DNA of 45,655 nt from Gammaproteobacteria bacterium (GTDB lineage: Bacteria; Pseudomonadota; Gammaproteobacteria; Enterobacterales; Alteromonadaceae), in contig JAAFAI010000033.1 of assembly GCA_018222405.1 (NCBI GenBank), positions 1-45,655 of the forward strand, given 5' to 3'. Under the pieces are notes generated by a model, which searched no databases, was not told where the DNA came from, and saw only the letters and a list, made by a program, of their open reading frames with translations. Below, in pieces: positions 17,280 through 24,532 of the stretch. The first letter of the stretch is position 1; each line of letters begins with the position of its first letter. The position numbers and the translations under genes were made by a program.

Positions 17280-19004
17280 ATGGATGTACAATTATTAACC
17301 TTTATCATCGTTGGCGCCTCGTTTGCCCTGTATATCGCTATCGCGATCTGGGCCCGCGCTGGTTCTACCAACGACTTCTATGTTGCCGGCGGTGGTGTTC
17401 CACCTGTCCTTAACGGTATGGCAACCGCTGCGGACTGGATGTCAGCCGCATCATTTATCTCTATGGCCGGTCTGATTTCCTTTATGGGTTACGACGGCGC
17501 TGTTTACCTGATGGGCTGGACCGGTGGTTACGTACTGCTGGCGTTATGTCTTGCACCTTACTTACGTAAGTTCGGTAAATTCACTGTACCGGATTTCATT
17601 GGTGATCGCTACTACTCACAAACCGCACGTACCGTGGCAGTATTCTGTGCCATCTTCGTAAGCTTTACTTACGTTGCCGGTCAGATGCGTGGTGTTGGCG
17701 TAGTATTCAGCCGCTTCCTTGAAGTTGATATCGTAACCGGTGTGGTTATCGGTATGGCAATTGTATTCTTCTACACCGTATTAGGTGGTATGAAAGGCAT
17801 TACCTACACTCAGGTTGCCCAGTACTGCGTATTGATTTTTGCTTACTTAGTACCTTGTGTATTTATCTCGGTAATGGTGACTGGTCACATTCTGCCACAA
17901 ACCGCCTTTGGTGCGACGCTGGCTGACGGGTCCGGGATGTATATGCTGGAAAAACTGGATCAGATATCCGTTGCACTTGGATTTGCTGAGTACACCACCG
18001 GCACGAAGAGCACGATTGACGTATTCTTTATCACCTTCGCTCTGATGGTAGGTACTGCAGGTCTGCCTCACGTAATCGTACGTTTCTTCACTGTACCTAA
18101 AGTACGTGATGCACGTAAAAGTGCGGGTTGGGCGCTGGTCTTCATCGCTATCCTGTATACCACTGCACCGGCACTGGCATCATTTGGCCGCGTAAACATG
18201 ATTGAAACCATCAATGGTCCGGATCTGGCGGGTACGCCTTATGCTGAAGCGCCTACCTGGATTAAAAACTGGGAAAAAACCGGCCTTATCGAATTTAACG
18301 ATAAGAATGGTGATGGCAACATGTACTATGCAGCGGGTAGCATTACCGACCCTAACAGTGCAAACGAAGTAAAAGTTGACCGTGACATCATGGTACTGGC
18401 TAACCCTGAAATCGCCAATCTTCCGGCCTGGGTAATCGCGCTGGTGGCAGCTGGTGGTGTAGCCGCGGCATTGTCTACTTCAGCGGGTCTGCTGCTGGTA
18501 ATCTCTACCTCGGTATCGCATGACCTACTGAAACGTAACTTTGCGCCAAACATCTCCGATAAAGCTGAGCTGGGCTATGCCCGACTGGCAGCCGGTGTGG
18601 CAATCGTTATCGCAGGTTACTTTGGTATTAACCCGCCAGGATTTGTAGCGCAGGTGGTCGCCTTCGCGTTCGGTCTCGCGGCCTCGAGCTTCTTCCCGGC
18701 CATCATTATGGGTATCTTTAGCAAGCGTATGAATGATAAAGGTGCTGTGGCAGGTATGATCTCTGGTATCGCGTTTACCGCCGCCTACATCATCTACTTC
18801 AAGTTTGTGAACCCGGCGGCTAACGTGCCTGCTAACTGGTGGTTTGGCATTTCACCTGAGGGTATCGGTACCCTGGGTATGCTGGTGAACTTCGCAGTCG
18901 CTTACGGCGTGTTCAAGATGACTGATGAAGCACCTCAGGAAATTCAGGAAATGGTTGAAAGTATCCGCTTCCCGAAAGGTGCGGGTGAAGCCTCGGCTCA
19001 CTAA
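17280..19004 (+). CDS. Sodium:solute symporter, VC_2705 subfamily (ActP-like)
   Basis: This 574-residue polytopic inner-membrane transporter of the SSS family probably imports acetate or another short monocarboxylate with sodium. Family landmarks are the N-terminal YVAGGGVPPVLNGMATAADWMSAASF, GGYVLLALCLAPYLRKFGKFTVPDFIGDRYY, VAGQMRGVGVVFSRF, and GLPHVIVRFFTVPKVRDARKS. An extra loop of about 60 residues (around 300-370, with DKNGDGNMYY) is typical of the VC_2705 subfamily and is absent from E. coli ActP. It is co-transcribed with the DUF4212 gene. A clean terminator follows the stop. The substrate is inferred from context, so I give no gene symbol. Confidence 0.93.
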   Translation: MDVQLLTFIIVGASFALYIAIAIWARAGSTNDFYVAGGGVPPVLNGMATAADWMSAASFISMAGLISFMGYDGAVYLMGWTGGYVLLALCLAPYLRKFGKFTVPDFIGDRYYSQTARTVAVFCAIFVSFTYVAGQMRGVGVVFSRFLEVDIVTGVVIGMAIVFFYTVLGGMKGITYTQVAQYCVLIFAYLVPCVFISVMVTGHILPQTAFGATLADGSGMYMLEKLDQISVALGFAEYTTGTKSTIDVFFITFALMVGTAGLPHVIVRFFTVPKVRDARKSAGWALVFIAILYTTAPALASFGRVNMIETINGPDLAGTPYAEAPTWIKNWEKTGLIEFNDKNGDGNMYYAAGSITDPNSANEVKVDRDIMVLANPEIANLPAWVIALVAAGGVAAALSTSAGLLLVISTSVSHDLLKRNFAPNISDKAELGYARLAAGVAIVIAGYFGINPPGFVAQVVAFAFGLAASSFFPAIIMGIFSKRMNDKGAVAGMISGIAFTAAYIIYFKFVNPAANVPANWWFGISPEGIGTLGMLVNFAVAYGVFKMTDEAPQEIQEMVESIRFPKGAGEASAH

Positions 19005-19030
19005 GCACAACTGACACTTAATATAAGAAA

Positions 19031-19061
19031 AGGCTCACCTGACGGTGGGCCTTCTTTATTT
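19031..19061 (+). terminator. Intrinsic terminator of the DUF4212/symporter operon
   Basis: AGGCTCACC at 19031-19039 pairs with GGTGGGCCT at 19044-19052 (one G-T wobble) over the tetraloop TGAC, followed by TCTTTATTT. It lies 27 nt after the symporter stop. Confidence 0.85.
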
Positions 19062-19187
19062 ATCCCTGAGTTGCTTTTTGAGCAGGCAGTTCAGGCATAA
19101 ACAGGGTTGATCTGGCACAGTTTGTTACTGGCTAAAACCCGCTATGCTGTATCTATTAAGAGAGAAAAACGCGACCGGGGACAGCCG

Positions 19188-21020
19188 ATGAGTACCACGC
19201 CACAGCAAGTTATCGATTTTCTGAAAACGTCAGCACCGTTTGACCAGCTGAAAAATGAACTGCGTGAAGAGCTGGCCCAGAAAGCGCGGCTTATCTACCT
19301 GGCAAAGGAAAACCAGGAAGCACTTCTCAAAGAAAATGCCGGCCGTCTGTTTCTTATTCAGAGCGGCCAGTTCTCGGTGAAAGACAGTGACGGCCCCCAG
19401 CGGCACTTAAGTGAAGGTGACTATTTTGGTTTCCACGCTCTGATTGATGGTGTGACCTACCCATTAGAAGTAGAGGTAGACTCGCCAGGGCTGGTGTATT
19501 CGTTTAGCGAGGCCGCGTTTAAGAAATCCCTGGAGATGCCGGAAATCGCCAACTTCTTCCAGGGCACAAAAAGTGAGGCCCTGCAAAATCAGGCAGTGCA
19601 GGACTCAAACTCTATGTGGCTGTATAAAGCCCTGTCTGAAGTGATTGAGCGTGCACCGGTAAAAGTAGATGTAAGCCTGTCTGTGCAGCAGGCTGCTGAG
19701 GTGATGTCAGAGAGTAATGTGTCGTCGTTGCTGATCACTGATAATGACAAACTGGCCGGCATTGTGACCGACCGTGATTTACGTAATCGGGTAGTGGCTA
19801 CCGGCCTGGATGTTGGCCTGCCGGTGAAATCTATTATGACAGAAAAGCCGGCCATGATTATTCAGAACCGCACTATGTTTGATGCTATGGCGCTGATGAC
19901 GGAGCGTAATATTCATCATTTGCCGGTAATCGACCGAACAACCCGCGAACCGGTTGGGATGGTCACCGCATCGGACGTAATTCGTCATCAAAAGGGCAAT
20001 GTACTGTTCGTTATTGGCGAGCTGTCCAAGGCCGAAAACCTTTATGAGCTCACCCGTTTGTCGTGGCAAATGCCCCATTACTTTGCTACCCATGCCAAGC
20101 GGCCTGGCGACTTTGATATTGCCGGTAAAGTACTGGCACAGGCCACCGATATCATGACCCGCAAGCTGATTAGTTATTATCAGCAGCAACACGGGCCAGC
20201 ACCGCTTGACTATGCGTGGATAGTATATGGCTCCCAGGCCAGGGAAGATCAGACCATGGGCTCCGATCAGGACAACGGCTTATTACTGGAGCGCGAGCCC
20301 AATCAGGATGAAGCCGGGTATTTTGCCGGTATGGCAGAGTATGTATGTAACGGGCTTGGCAAGTGCGGGATAAAACTGTGCCCGGGCAACATTATGGCCA
20401 GTAACCCGGATCTCAGGCTATCGCTGGATGCTGCGGTAGATGAAGCGAAAGGCTGGGTAGCTCAGCCTACCAATAAAGCCATTATGTATTTTAATATTTT
20501 CCTGGATGCCAGGGCGGCAGCCGGCGATGTGGATTTATTCAGAAAAATGCAGATGGCACGGGTGCCTTTATTAAAACAGCCCATGTTTTTGGCTGCGCTG
20601 GCCCGTCAGGCCAATGATGCTTCTGTGCCCCTGTCGATGTTTAAGAAGTTTACCTACGAAAAAGGCCATACTGTTAAAGATGCCATTGATCTGAAAGTCC
20701 GCGCTATAGCCATTATTAATAACCTGGTGCGGCTTTACGCACTGGCAAACGGCCTGACCATGCCGTCTACCCTGGGGCGGCTTGCCGCACTGCCAGCCGG
20801 CGCCGGACTATCAAGCCGCGATGCCGATAACCTGCGGGATATCTGGTTGTTCTTAAACCGCTTGCGCTGGCGTCATCAGTTGCACAATAAGGTGACCAAT
20901 AATCTGGTGTCGGTAAGCGATTTATCGTCGATTGAAAAACACCAGTTGAAGGCTGCTTTTCAGGCCATAGAGCGAGCTCAACAGGCCGCTGTTATGAAGT
21001 TCTCCGGTGGAATGTCCTGA
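19188..21020 (+). CDS. cNMP-binding/CBS/DUF294 nucleotidyltransferase-like protein
   Basis: This 610-residue cytoplasmic protein has four parts in order. First is a cNMP-binding-like beta-roll (about 15-125, FLIQSGQFSVKDSDG...). Next is a pair of CBS domains (about 160-285, VSSLLITDNDKLAGIVTDRDLR and HHLPVIDRTTREPVGMVTASDVIR). A DUF294 nucleotidyltransferase-like domain follows with GSQAREDQTMGSDQDNGLL, the G-S and D-x-D signature (about 345-480). The last part is a helical DUF294 C-terminal domain. ATG 19188 is chosen because it follows a GGGG-rich site; the frame opens earlier at 19107. The gene is a conserved neighbour of the symporter and CrbS in other genomes. The reaction is unknown; sensing adenine nucleotides through CBS is the usual guess. 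Confidence 0.9.
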   Translation: MSTTPQQVIDFLKTSAPFDQLKNELREELAQKARLIYLAKENQEALLKENAGRLFLIQSGQFSVKDSDGPQRHLSEGDYFGFHALIDGVTYPLEVEVDSPGLVYSFSEAAFKKSLEMPEIANFFQGTKSEALQNQAVQDSNSMWLYKALSEVIERAPVKVDVSLSVQQAAEVMSESNVSSLLITDNDKLAGIVTDRDLRNRVVATGLDVGLPVKSIMTEKPAMIIQNRTMFDAMALMTERNIHHLPVIDRTTREPVGMVTASDVIRHQKGNVLFVIGELSKAENLYELTRLSWQMPHYFATHAKRPGDFDIAGKVLAQATDIMTRKLISYYQQQHGPAPLDYAWIVYGSQAREDQTMGSDQDNGLLLEREPNQDEAGYFAGMAEYVCNGLGKCGIKLCPGNIMASNPDLRLSLDAAVDEAKGWVAQPTNKAIMYFNIFLDARAAAGDVDLFRKMQMARVPLLKQPMFLAALARQANDASVPLSMFKKFTYEKGHTVKDAIDLKVRAIAIINNLVRLYALANGLTMPSTLGRLAALPAGAGLSSRDADNLRDIWLFLNRLRWRHQLHNKVTNNLVSVSDLSSIEKHQLKAAFQAIERAQQAAVMKFSGGMS

Positions 21021-21021
21021 T

Positions 21022-21729
21022 ATGCCCACGCAGCAACAGCCTTCCATCTGGCGGCGCATACAACAGTGGCTGAGCGGCGGCTCAGCGCTACCAGAAAGTC
21101 GTAAACACCAAATGCTCAGGGATGTCCCGCTGCTGGCGGTAGATTTGGAACTGACCTCGCTGGACCCACAGAAAGCCAAGATTACGTCAATTGGCTGGAC
21201 CGAAGGGAAGGCAGGTAGCATAGATTTGAGCAATTGCTATTATGCGGTGGTCAGGGCATCCGGTGATCTGGAGCAAAGCCCGGTTATCCATGGCCTGACA
21301 GCCGATGAAATTGCTCAGGGAGCACATATTAAAGAGGCGCTTGAGCATCTGAACCCTTATGCGCAAACGCATGTGTGGGTATTTCATAACGCCGGACTGG
21401 ACTTAGCCGTACTGGATAAAGTACTGGCCGCTAATGATATGTATCTGCCAGAGGTGATTACGCTTGATACGCTGAAACTGGCGGTGTATCAGTTGCAAAA
21501 GCAGCACGACGTGCTGCCGCCTAACAGCGCCACCCTGACTGTTTGTCGGCAGCGATTAAATTTACCGCTGGCACCGGCGCACAACGCTCTTGATGATGCG
21601 ATGGCAACTTTGCAGCTCTGGTTTGCGCAATATTACAGCATGGACCCAAGCGGAAAGATGAGTTTGCAGGATATTGTCCACACTCAGGCGGTCGGGTGCA
21701 AAAATTTAGGAAAAAGTTCGAATAATTGA
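21022..21729 (+). CDS. DnaQ-like DEDDh 3'-5' exonuclease
   Basis: This 235-residue protein is of the epsilon-like exonuclease superfamily. Exo I is seen as AVDLELTSLDP (D and E ligands), Exo II as FHNAGLDLAVLD, and Exo III as PAHNALDDAMAT with H and D five positions apart, the DEDDh arrangement. No polymerase-binding tail is evident. The frame can start at GTG 21007, but ATG 21022 has GGTGGA 10 nt upstream and lies just past the TGA of the preceding gene, so the two are coupled. Homologues occur beside the DUF294 gene in related genomes; a repair or RNA-processing role is unproven. Confidence 0.88.
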   Translation: MPTQQQPSIWRRIQQWLSGGSALPESRKHQMLRDVPLLAVDLELTSLDPQKAKITSIGWTEGKAGSIDLSNCYYAVVRASGDLEQSPVIHGLTADEIAQGAHIKEALEHLNPYAQTHVWVFHNAGLDLAVLDKVLAANDMYLPEVITLDTLKLAVYQLQKQHDVLPPNSATLTVCRQRLNLPLAPAHNALDDAMATLQLWFAQYYSMDPSGKMSLQDIVHTQAVGCKNLGKSSNN

Positions 21730-21758
21730 TTGACAAGATTAGCCCAAGAGCGTATCTT
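21730..21758 (+). promoter_or_regulatory. Promoter of tRNA-Leu
   Basis: TTGACA at 21730-21735 is followed after 17 bp by TATCTT at 21753-21758, close to the sigma-70 consensus. The next bases are C/G-rich (CCGACCGCG), like the discriminator of growth-rate-controlled stable-RNA promoters. The predicted start is near 21765, about 28 nt before the mature tRNA. The -35 box begins immediately after the exonuclease stop. Confidence 0.7.
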
Positions 21759-21792
21759 TCCGACCGCGTTGAGCAACGAGCTAAACGCAAAG

Positions 21793-21879
21793 GCCCAGGT
21801 GGTGAAATTGGTAGACACGCTAGCTTCAGGTGCTAGTGACCTCACGGTCGTGGCGGTTCAAGTCCGCCCCTGGGCACCA
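21793..21879 (+). tRNA. tRNA-Leu (anticodon CAG)
   Basis: This is an 87-nt class II tRNA with CCA encoded. The acceptor GCCCAGG (21793-21799) pairs with CCTGGGC (21869-21875), followed by A and CCA. The anticodon arm is CTAGC-TTCAGGT-GCTAG with T33 and anticodon CAG, which reads CUG. A long variable arm (TGACCTCACGGTCG region) and the T-arm GGCGGTTCAAGTCCGCC complete the leucine fold. The last 13 nt plus 13 nt of flank recur 160 bp downstream. Confidence 0.97.
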
Positions 21880-21892
21880 TTCCTCGAAAGAC
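21867..21892 (+). repeat. tRNA 3'-end direct repeat, copy 1
   Basis: This 26-bp unit spans the last 13 nt of tRNA-Leu (CCCCTGGGCACCA) and the following TTCCTCGAAAGAC. It is repeated without mismatch at 22027-22052. Confidence 0.85.
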
Positions 21893-21949
21893 GTTTTAAA
21901 TTTCCTATTTCTAAATAAATTCAAGATTTTATCGAATTGGCGGACTAAT

Positions 21950-21980
21950 CCAGCCGAAAATCACAGATTTTCGTCGTTCA
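21950..21980. repeat. 31-bp hairpin repeat, copy 1
   Basis: This is an exact match to 22240-22270, in the same orientation. The core is CGAAAATC at 21955-21962 and GATTTTCG at 21966-21973, an 8-bp perfect stem with a 3-nt loop. The tail TCGTTCA follows. It looks like a REP-type element. Confidence 0.8.
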
Positions 21981-21981
21981 T

Positions 21982-22017
21982 CCGTACGCGAAGCAGTGCT
22001 TCGCATAAAACGTACGG
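21982..22017. repeat. Nested palindrome
   Basis: An outer stem, CCGTACG at 21982-21988 with CGTACGG at 22011-22017, encloses GCGAAGCA at 21988-21995 paired with TGCTTCGC at 21997-22004. Both stems are perfect, sharing one base, so only one can be fully paired. There is no T-tract for termination. Confidence 0.7.
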
Positions 22018-22026
22018 CTTCACCCA

Positions 22027-22052
22027 CCCCTGGGCACCATTCCTCGAAAGAC
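22027..22052 (+). repeat. tRNA 3'-end direct repeat, copy 2
   Basis: This is an exact copy of 21867-21892, carrying the acceptor 3' strand and CCA of tRNA-Leu but no 5' half of a tRNA. It is most simply the remnant of a former tandem tRNA-Leu copy or an attachment-site-like duplication. Confidence 0.8.
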
Positions 22053-22429
22053 TCTCAAAAATCAAACTCCCGATATATAAATCTTACAGGACAAAACCTG
22101 TTAGTCATTGTTTAATTAATAAAGCTCCCGCTAACAGTTCATATGTGTATTACATCCCTGTAGCATCGTCCAGCCACGCCATCCGGGCGTGTCGTTCCTC
22201 GTGCTGCGTTATGCCACTGGCATAACGGTCACTCCTCACCCAGCCGAAAATCACAGATTTTCGTCGTTCAGTCGCGAGAAAAGCAATGCGTAATCAAATG
22301 CGTTTTCAATATATTTTAATCCGCGTAACGTACGCCCTGGCAGAATTGCTGTTAATATAGCGCCTCGTTATCGGCGACATTTATTTTTGCGCCAACTGCC
22401 GTTCTTATTGTTCATTATTCAGGATCACC
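22053..22429. other. Gene-less repeat-rich spacer before yaeQ
   Basis: No credible gene is present in this stretch. It holds the perfect 10-bp palindrome CGTTATGCCA (22207-22216) / TGGCATAACG (22218-22227) around a single C, and the second copy of the 31-bp hairpin repeat at 22240-22270. Frames that remain open here run through these repeats and lack ribosome sites. The promoter of yaeQ should lie in the last 120 bp, but I could not assign it. Confidence 0.6.
22240..22270. repeat. 31-bp hairpin repeat, copy 2
   Basis: This is an exact copy of 21950-21980, with stem CGAAAATC at 22245-22252 and GATTTTCG at 22256-22263. It lies 160 bp upstream of the yaeQ start. Confidence 0.8.
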
Positions 22430-22978
22430 ATGGCACTTAAAGCAACCATTTTTAAAGCAGACCTGTCGATCACCGATATGGACCGCAACTACTATAACGA
22501 CCACAACCTCACCATTGCCCGGCATCCGTCTGAAAATGATGCGCGTATGATGCTGCGAATTATCGCGTTTATTGTGAATGCTCATGAACGACTGCAGTTC
22601 ACTAAGGGGTTATCCGATGATGACGAGCCGGACCTGTGGCAAAAGAACTTCAGTGATGAGATTGAGTTGTGGATTGAATTAGGCCAACCATCAGAACAAC
22701 GTATTAAGAAAGGCTGCAATCAAAGTCAGCAGATGATGATTTACTCCTACGCCGATAACAGCTTTGATGCCTGGTGGAAAAAGGAACAAAACAAGCTGCA
22801 AAACCGCAAAAATCTCTCGGTGTTTACGGTGCCTGAAGCACTGGCTTCTACGCTGGAAAACGTCGTGCAACGCTCTATGCAAATTCAGGTGACCGTGCAG
22901 GATGGTCAGATGTGGCTGACTATCGAAGGGCCGGACGTGACAGAAAGTGTTGAAGTGGCCATCGAACAACACATGTAG
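22430..22978 (+). CDS. yaeQ: YaeQ family protein
   Basis: This 182-residue cytoplasmic protein matches E. coli YaeQ (181 residues) throughout. Seen are MALKATIFKADLSITDMDRNYY, LTIARHPSENDARMMLRI, LSDDDEPDLWQKNFSDEIELWIELGQPSE and the C-terminal QVTVQDGQMWLTIEG. The fold is PD-(D/E)XK nuclease-like (D...ExxxQ arrangement around DEIELWIELGQ), but no biochemical activity is established. The start follows AGGATCACC, a good ribosome site. It is a single gene with a hairpin just after the stop. Confidence 0.95.
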   Translation: MALKATIFKADLSITDMDRNYYNDHNLTIARHPSENDARMMLRIIAFIVNAHERLQFTKGLSDDDEPDLWQKNFSDEIELWIELGQPSEQRIKKGCNQSQQMMIYSYADNSFDAWWKKEQNKLQNRKNLSVFTVPEALASTLENVVQRSMQIQVTVQDGQMWLTIEGPDVTESVEVAIEQHM

Positions 22979-22989
22979 AGGCTTTAAGC

Positions 22990-23012
22990 GACGGACGTCG
23001 GCGACGTCCGTC
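22990..23012. terminator. Strong hairpin between convergent yaeQ and AsmA-like genes
   Basis: GACGGACGTC at 22990-22999 pairs perfectly with GACGTCCGTC at 23003-23012 over a 3-nt loop. It sits between two convergent stops and probably ends or protects transcripts from both sides. Neither strand has a T-tract, so factor-independent termination is uncertain. Confidence 0.5.
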
Positions 23013-23039
23013 ATGCATTATTCAGCAGCAGTAAATCTG

Positions 23040-23807
23040 CTAGTTGAACAGATCCTTAAGTTTATCTTTGCCTTTTTCCAGTAACTTGTCTTTTTCTTCC
23101 TCAAGTTTTTCTTTGGCTTTATCGGCTACCACTTTCTTCGCTTCGGCTTTTGCCTGTTTAATAGCGTTATCCAGCATTTTCTGCACAATAGCGGCACCTA
23201 CCTGGTCGGCAGGTAAACCGTCGGGCTTACCAATTGAACCGGCATTAAAGGTTGGCAGCGTTACTTCATAAGCCTTTTTATCAATCTCAAATTCCCCGGT
23301 GTCGAGGTTTTCAAAATTCAACACCAATTTAGCGTTGCTAACGGTAACCTGATCGACAATCAGTTTCGGACTGGGTGATGAAGGATCGGCGGGCTGCTCG
23401 TTGCCGCCTTCAGGCAGGTTAGCGGTAAGGTTGTTCTTAAGCACTATCAGGTTGCCCTGGCCGCTGCTATCCAGCTCATACAGGATTTCCGGGCCGTCGA
23501 CAGTGACTTCCTGAATACGGTAAGGCTCTTCAGTAGAACCGCCTAAGTCGAGGGTTACGCCGGTGAGGCTAAGGGCGTCTTCGTCGCTAAAACCATCCGG
23601 GTTTTCCACGTCGATATCGGTTATGGTCAGGCGCCCTTCACTGAAAGACAAATCTACCGAAGCCACGCTCACCGGGGTATCTAAATACTTGGTGCCCTGG
23701 GTTTCTATCTGCGAGCGGATAAATTCATTGGCACCGCTGGCGAGATACACCACGCCCCCAACAACGGCGGCAATCACTACCAATAAAACGATAAGAATTT
23801 TTTTCAT
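23040..23807 (-). CDS. AsmA-like/DUF748-like envelope protein
   Basis: This 255-residue protein has one N-terminal membrane anchor (MKKILIVLLVVIAAVVGGVVYLASG) and a periplasmic body. The body starts with the FIRSQIETQGTKYLDTPVSVASVDLSFSEGRLTITDI pattern of AsmA/DUF748-type repeating-beta-groove proteins. The C-terminal 60 residues are a highly charged helix (KQAKAEAKKVVADKAKEKLEEEK...), probably a coiled coil. A short AsmA-like length suggests a role in the envelope rather than a full lipid-transfer bridge. The start has AGGGAAG upstream. It is a single gene, and its exact role is unknown. Confidence 0.72.
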   Translation of the reverse strand: MKKILIVLLVVIAAVVGGVVYLASGANEFIRSQIETQGTKYLDTPVSVASVDLSFSEGRLTITDIDVENPDGFSDEDALSLTGVTLDLGGSTEEPYRIQEVTVDGPEILYELDSSGQGNLIVLKNNLTANLPEGGNEQPADPSSPSPKLIVDQVTVSNAKLVLNFENLDTGEFEIDKKAYEVTLPTFNAGSIGKPDGLPADQVGAAIVQKMLDNAIKQAKAEAKKVVADKAKEKLEEEKDKLLEKGKDKLKDLFN

Positions 23808-23975
23808 TACGCTTCCCTTTATCTAATGAGTTATACGCATCCTACTACAAAATGCGCAACGGCAAACAATGCTCGCGATGAAATCCCTGCAATGCTGTTT
23901 ATTAACTACGGTAAACTGCGTAAAAAGTATTATTTGGCAATGTTTTGATAACTATTAAAGCACAAAACTGTCAGT

Positions 23976-24260
23976 TCAGGATTCCGAGCTGTTAAATAAT
24001 CCGGAGCTAAAGCTAAGACCGCCTACACCGAGTACAAACCCGAAATCATACCAACCGCCATTGTTGTAAATGGCATAGATTGCTACGTCATCGAATATCA
24101 ATGAGGCAAGCCAGGAAAAAATAATGATTAGCCCGTGCCATAGCCCGTGTAAAAAGCCCACTTTATCGGCCTGTTGTGCCTGCTCAAAGGTCATTTGATC
24201 GGCACAACCGGCAAGCAACAATACTGCCACGGCCAGCATGATCAATCTGGTCTTTGCCAT
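23976..24260 (-). CDS. Small predicted lipoprotein with membrane segments
   Basis: This 94-residue protein has a lipoprotein signal (MAKTRLIMLAVAVLLLAGC, lipobox LAGC, acylated C19). After it comes ADQMTFEQAQQADKVGFLHGLWHGLIIIFSWLASLIFDD and a short hydrophobic second part (YDFGFVLGVGGLSF). Similar proteins with the FLHGLWHG and YNNGGWYDFGF motifs are widespread in proteobacteria as uncharacterised small membrane proteins. GAGGAAA precedes the start. No function is known. It is not obviously in an operon with its neighbours. Confidence 0.75.
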   Translation of the reverse strand: MAKTRLIMLAVAVLLLAGCADQMTFEQAQQADKVGFLHGLWHGLIIIFSWLASLIFDDVAIYAIYNNGGWYDFGFVLGVGGLSFSSGLFNSSES

Positions 24261-24487
24261 AAGTATTTCCTCAAACGGGGAACCTGTTGGCAGATTAACA
24301 AAGTCTGCTTTCGTTGTGCATGTCTCAGGTCAATTTTTATGCGATAACAGTTCGGTAATTGCTTGTGCTACCAGAGCGGGCTGGTCTTTATGGGGTTGGT
24401 GGCCAAATTGTAATGAGCGAATATGCCAGGCCTGTTGATAAAGGTAAAAACAGCGTGTTAGCGCGGGGGGGAAACGCGGGGCAAAAC
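24261..24487. other. Spacer without recognisable gene
   Basis: This stretch between the small lipoprotein and the M16 peptidase terminator holds no supported gene. A plus-strand frame crossing it is antisense to the peptidase gene further on. The upstream end should contain the promoter of the lipoprotein gene. Confidence 0.4.
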
Positions 24488-24492
24488 AACAG

Positions 24493-24524
24493 AATAAAAA
24501 TGCCAGCGACAGAGGCCGCTGGCA
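24493..24524 (-). terminator. Intrinsic terminator of the M16 peptidase gene
   Basis: TGCCAGCG at 24501-24508 pairs with CGCTGGCA at 24517-24524. On the minus strand the stem is followed by TTTTTATT (complement of 24493-24500). It lies 9 nt beyond the peptidase stop. Confidence 0.82.
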
Positions 24525-24532
24525 GACAAAGA

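Noticed and set aside
21830..22225. 131-residue plus-strand ORF over and after tRNA-Leu
   Set aside because: It begins inside the tRNA, runs through repeats, and has no ribosome site or recognisable sequence.
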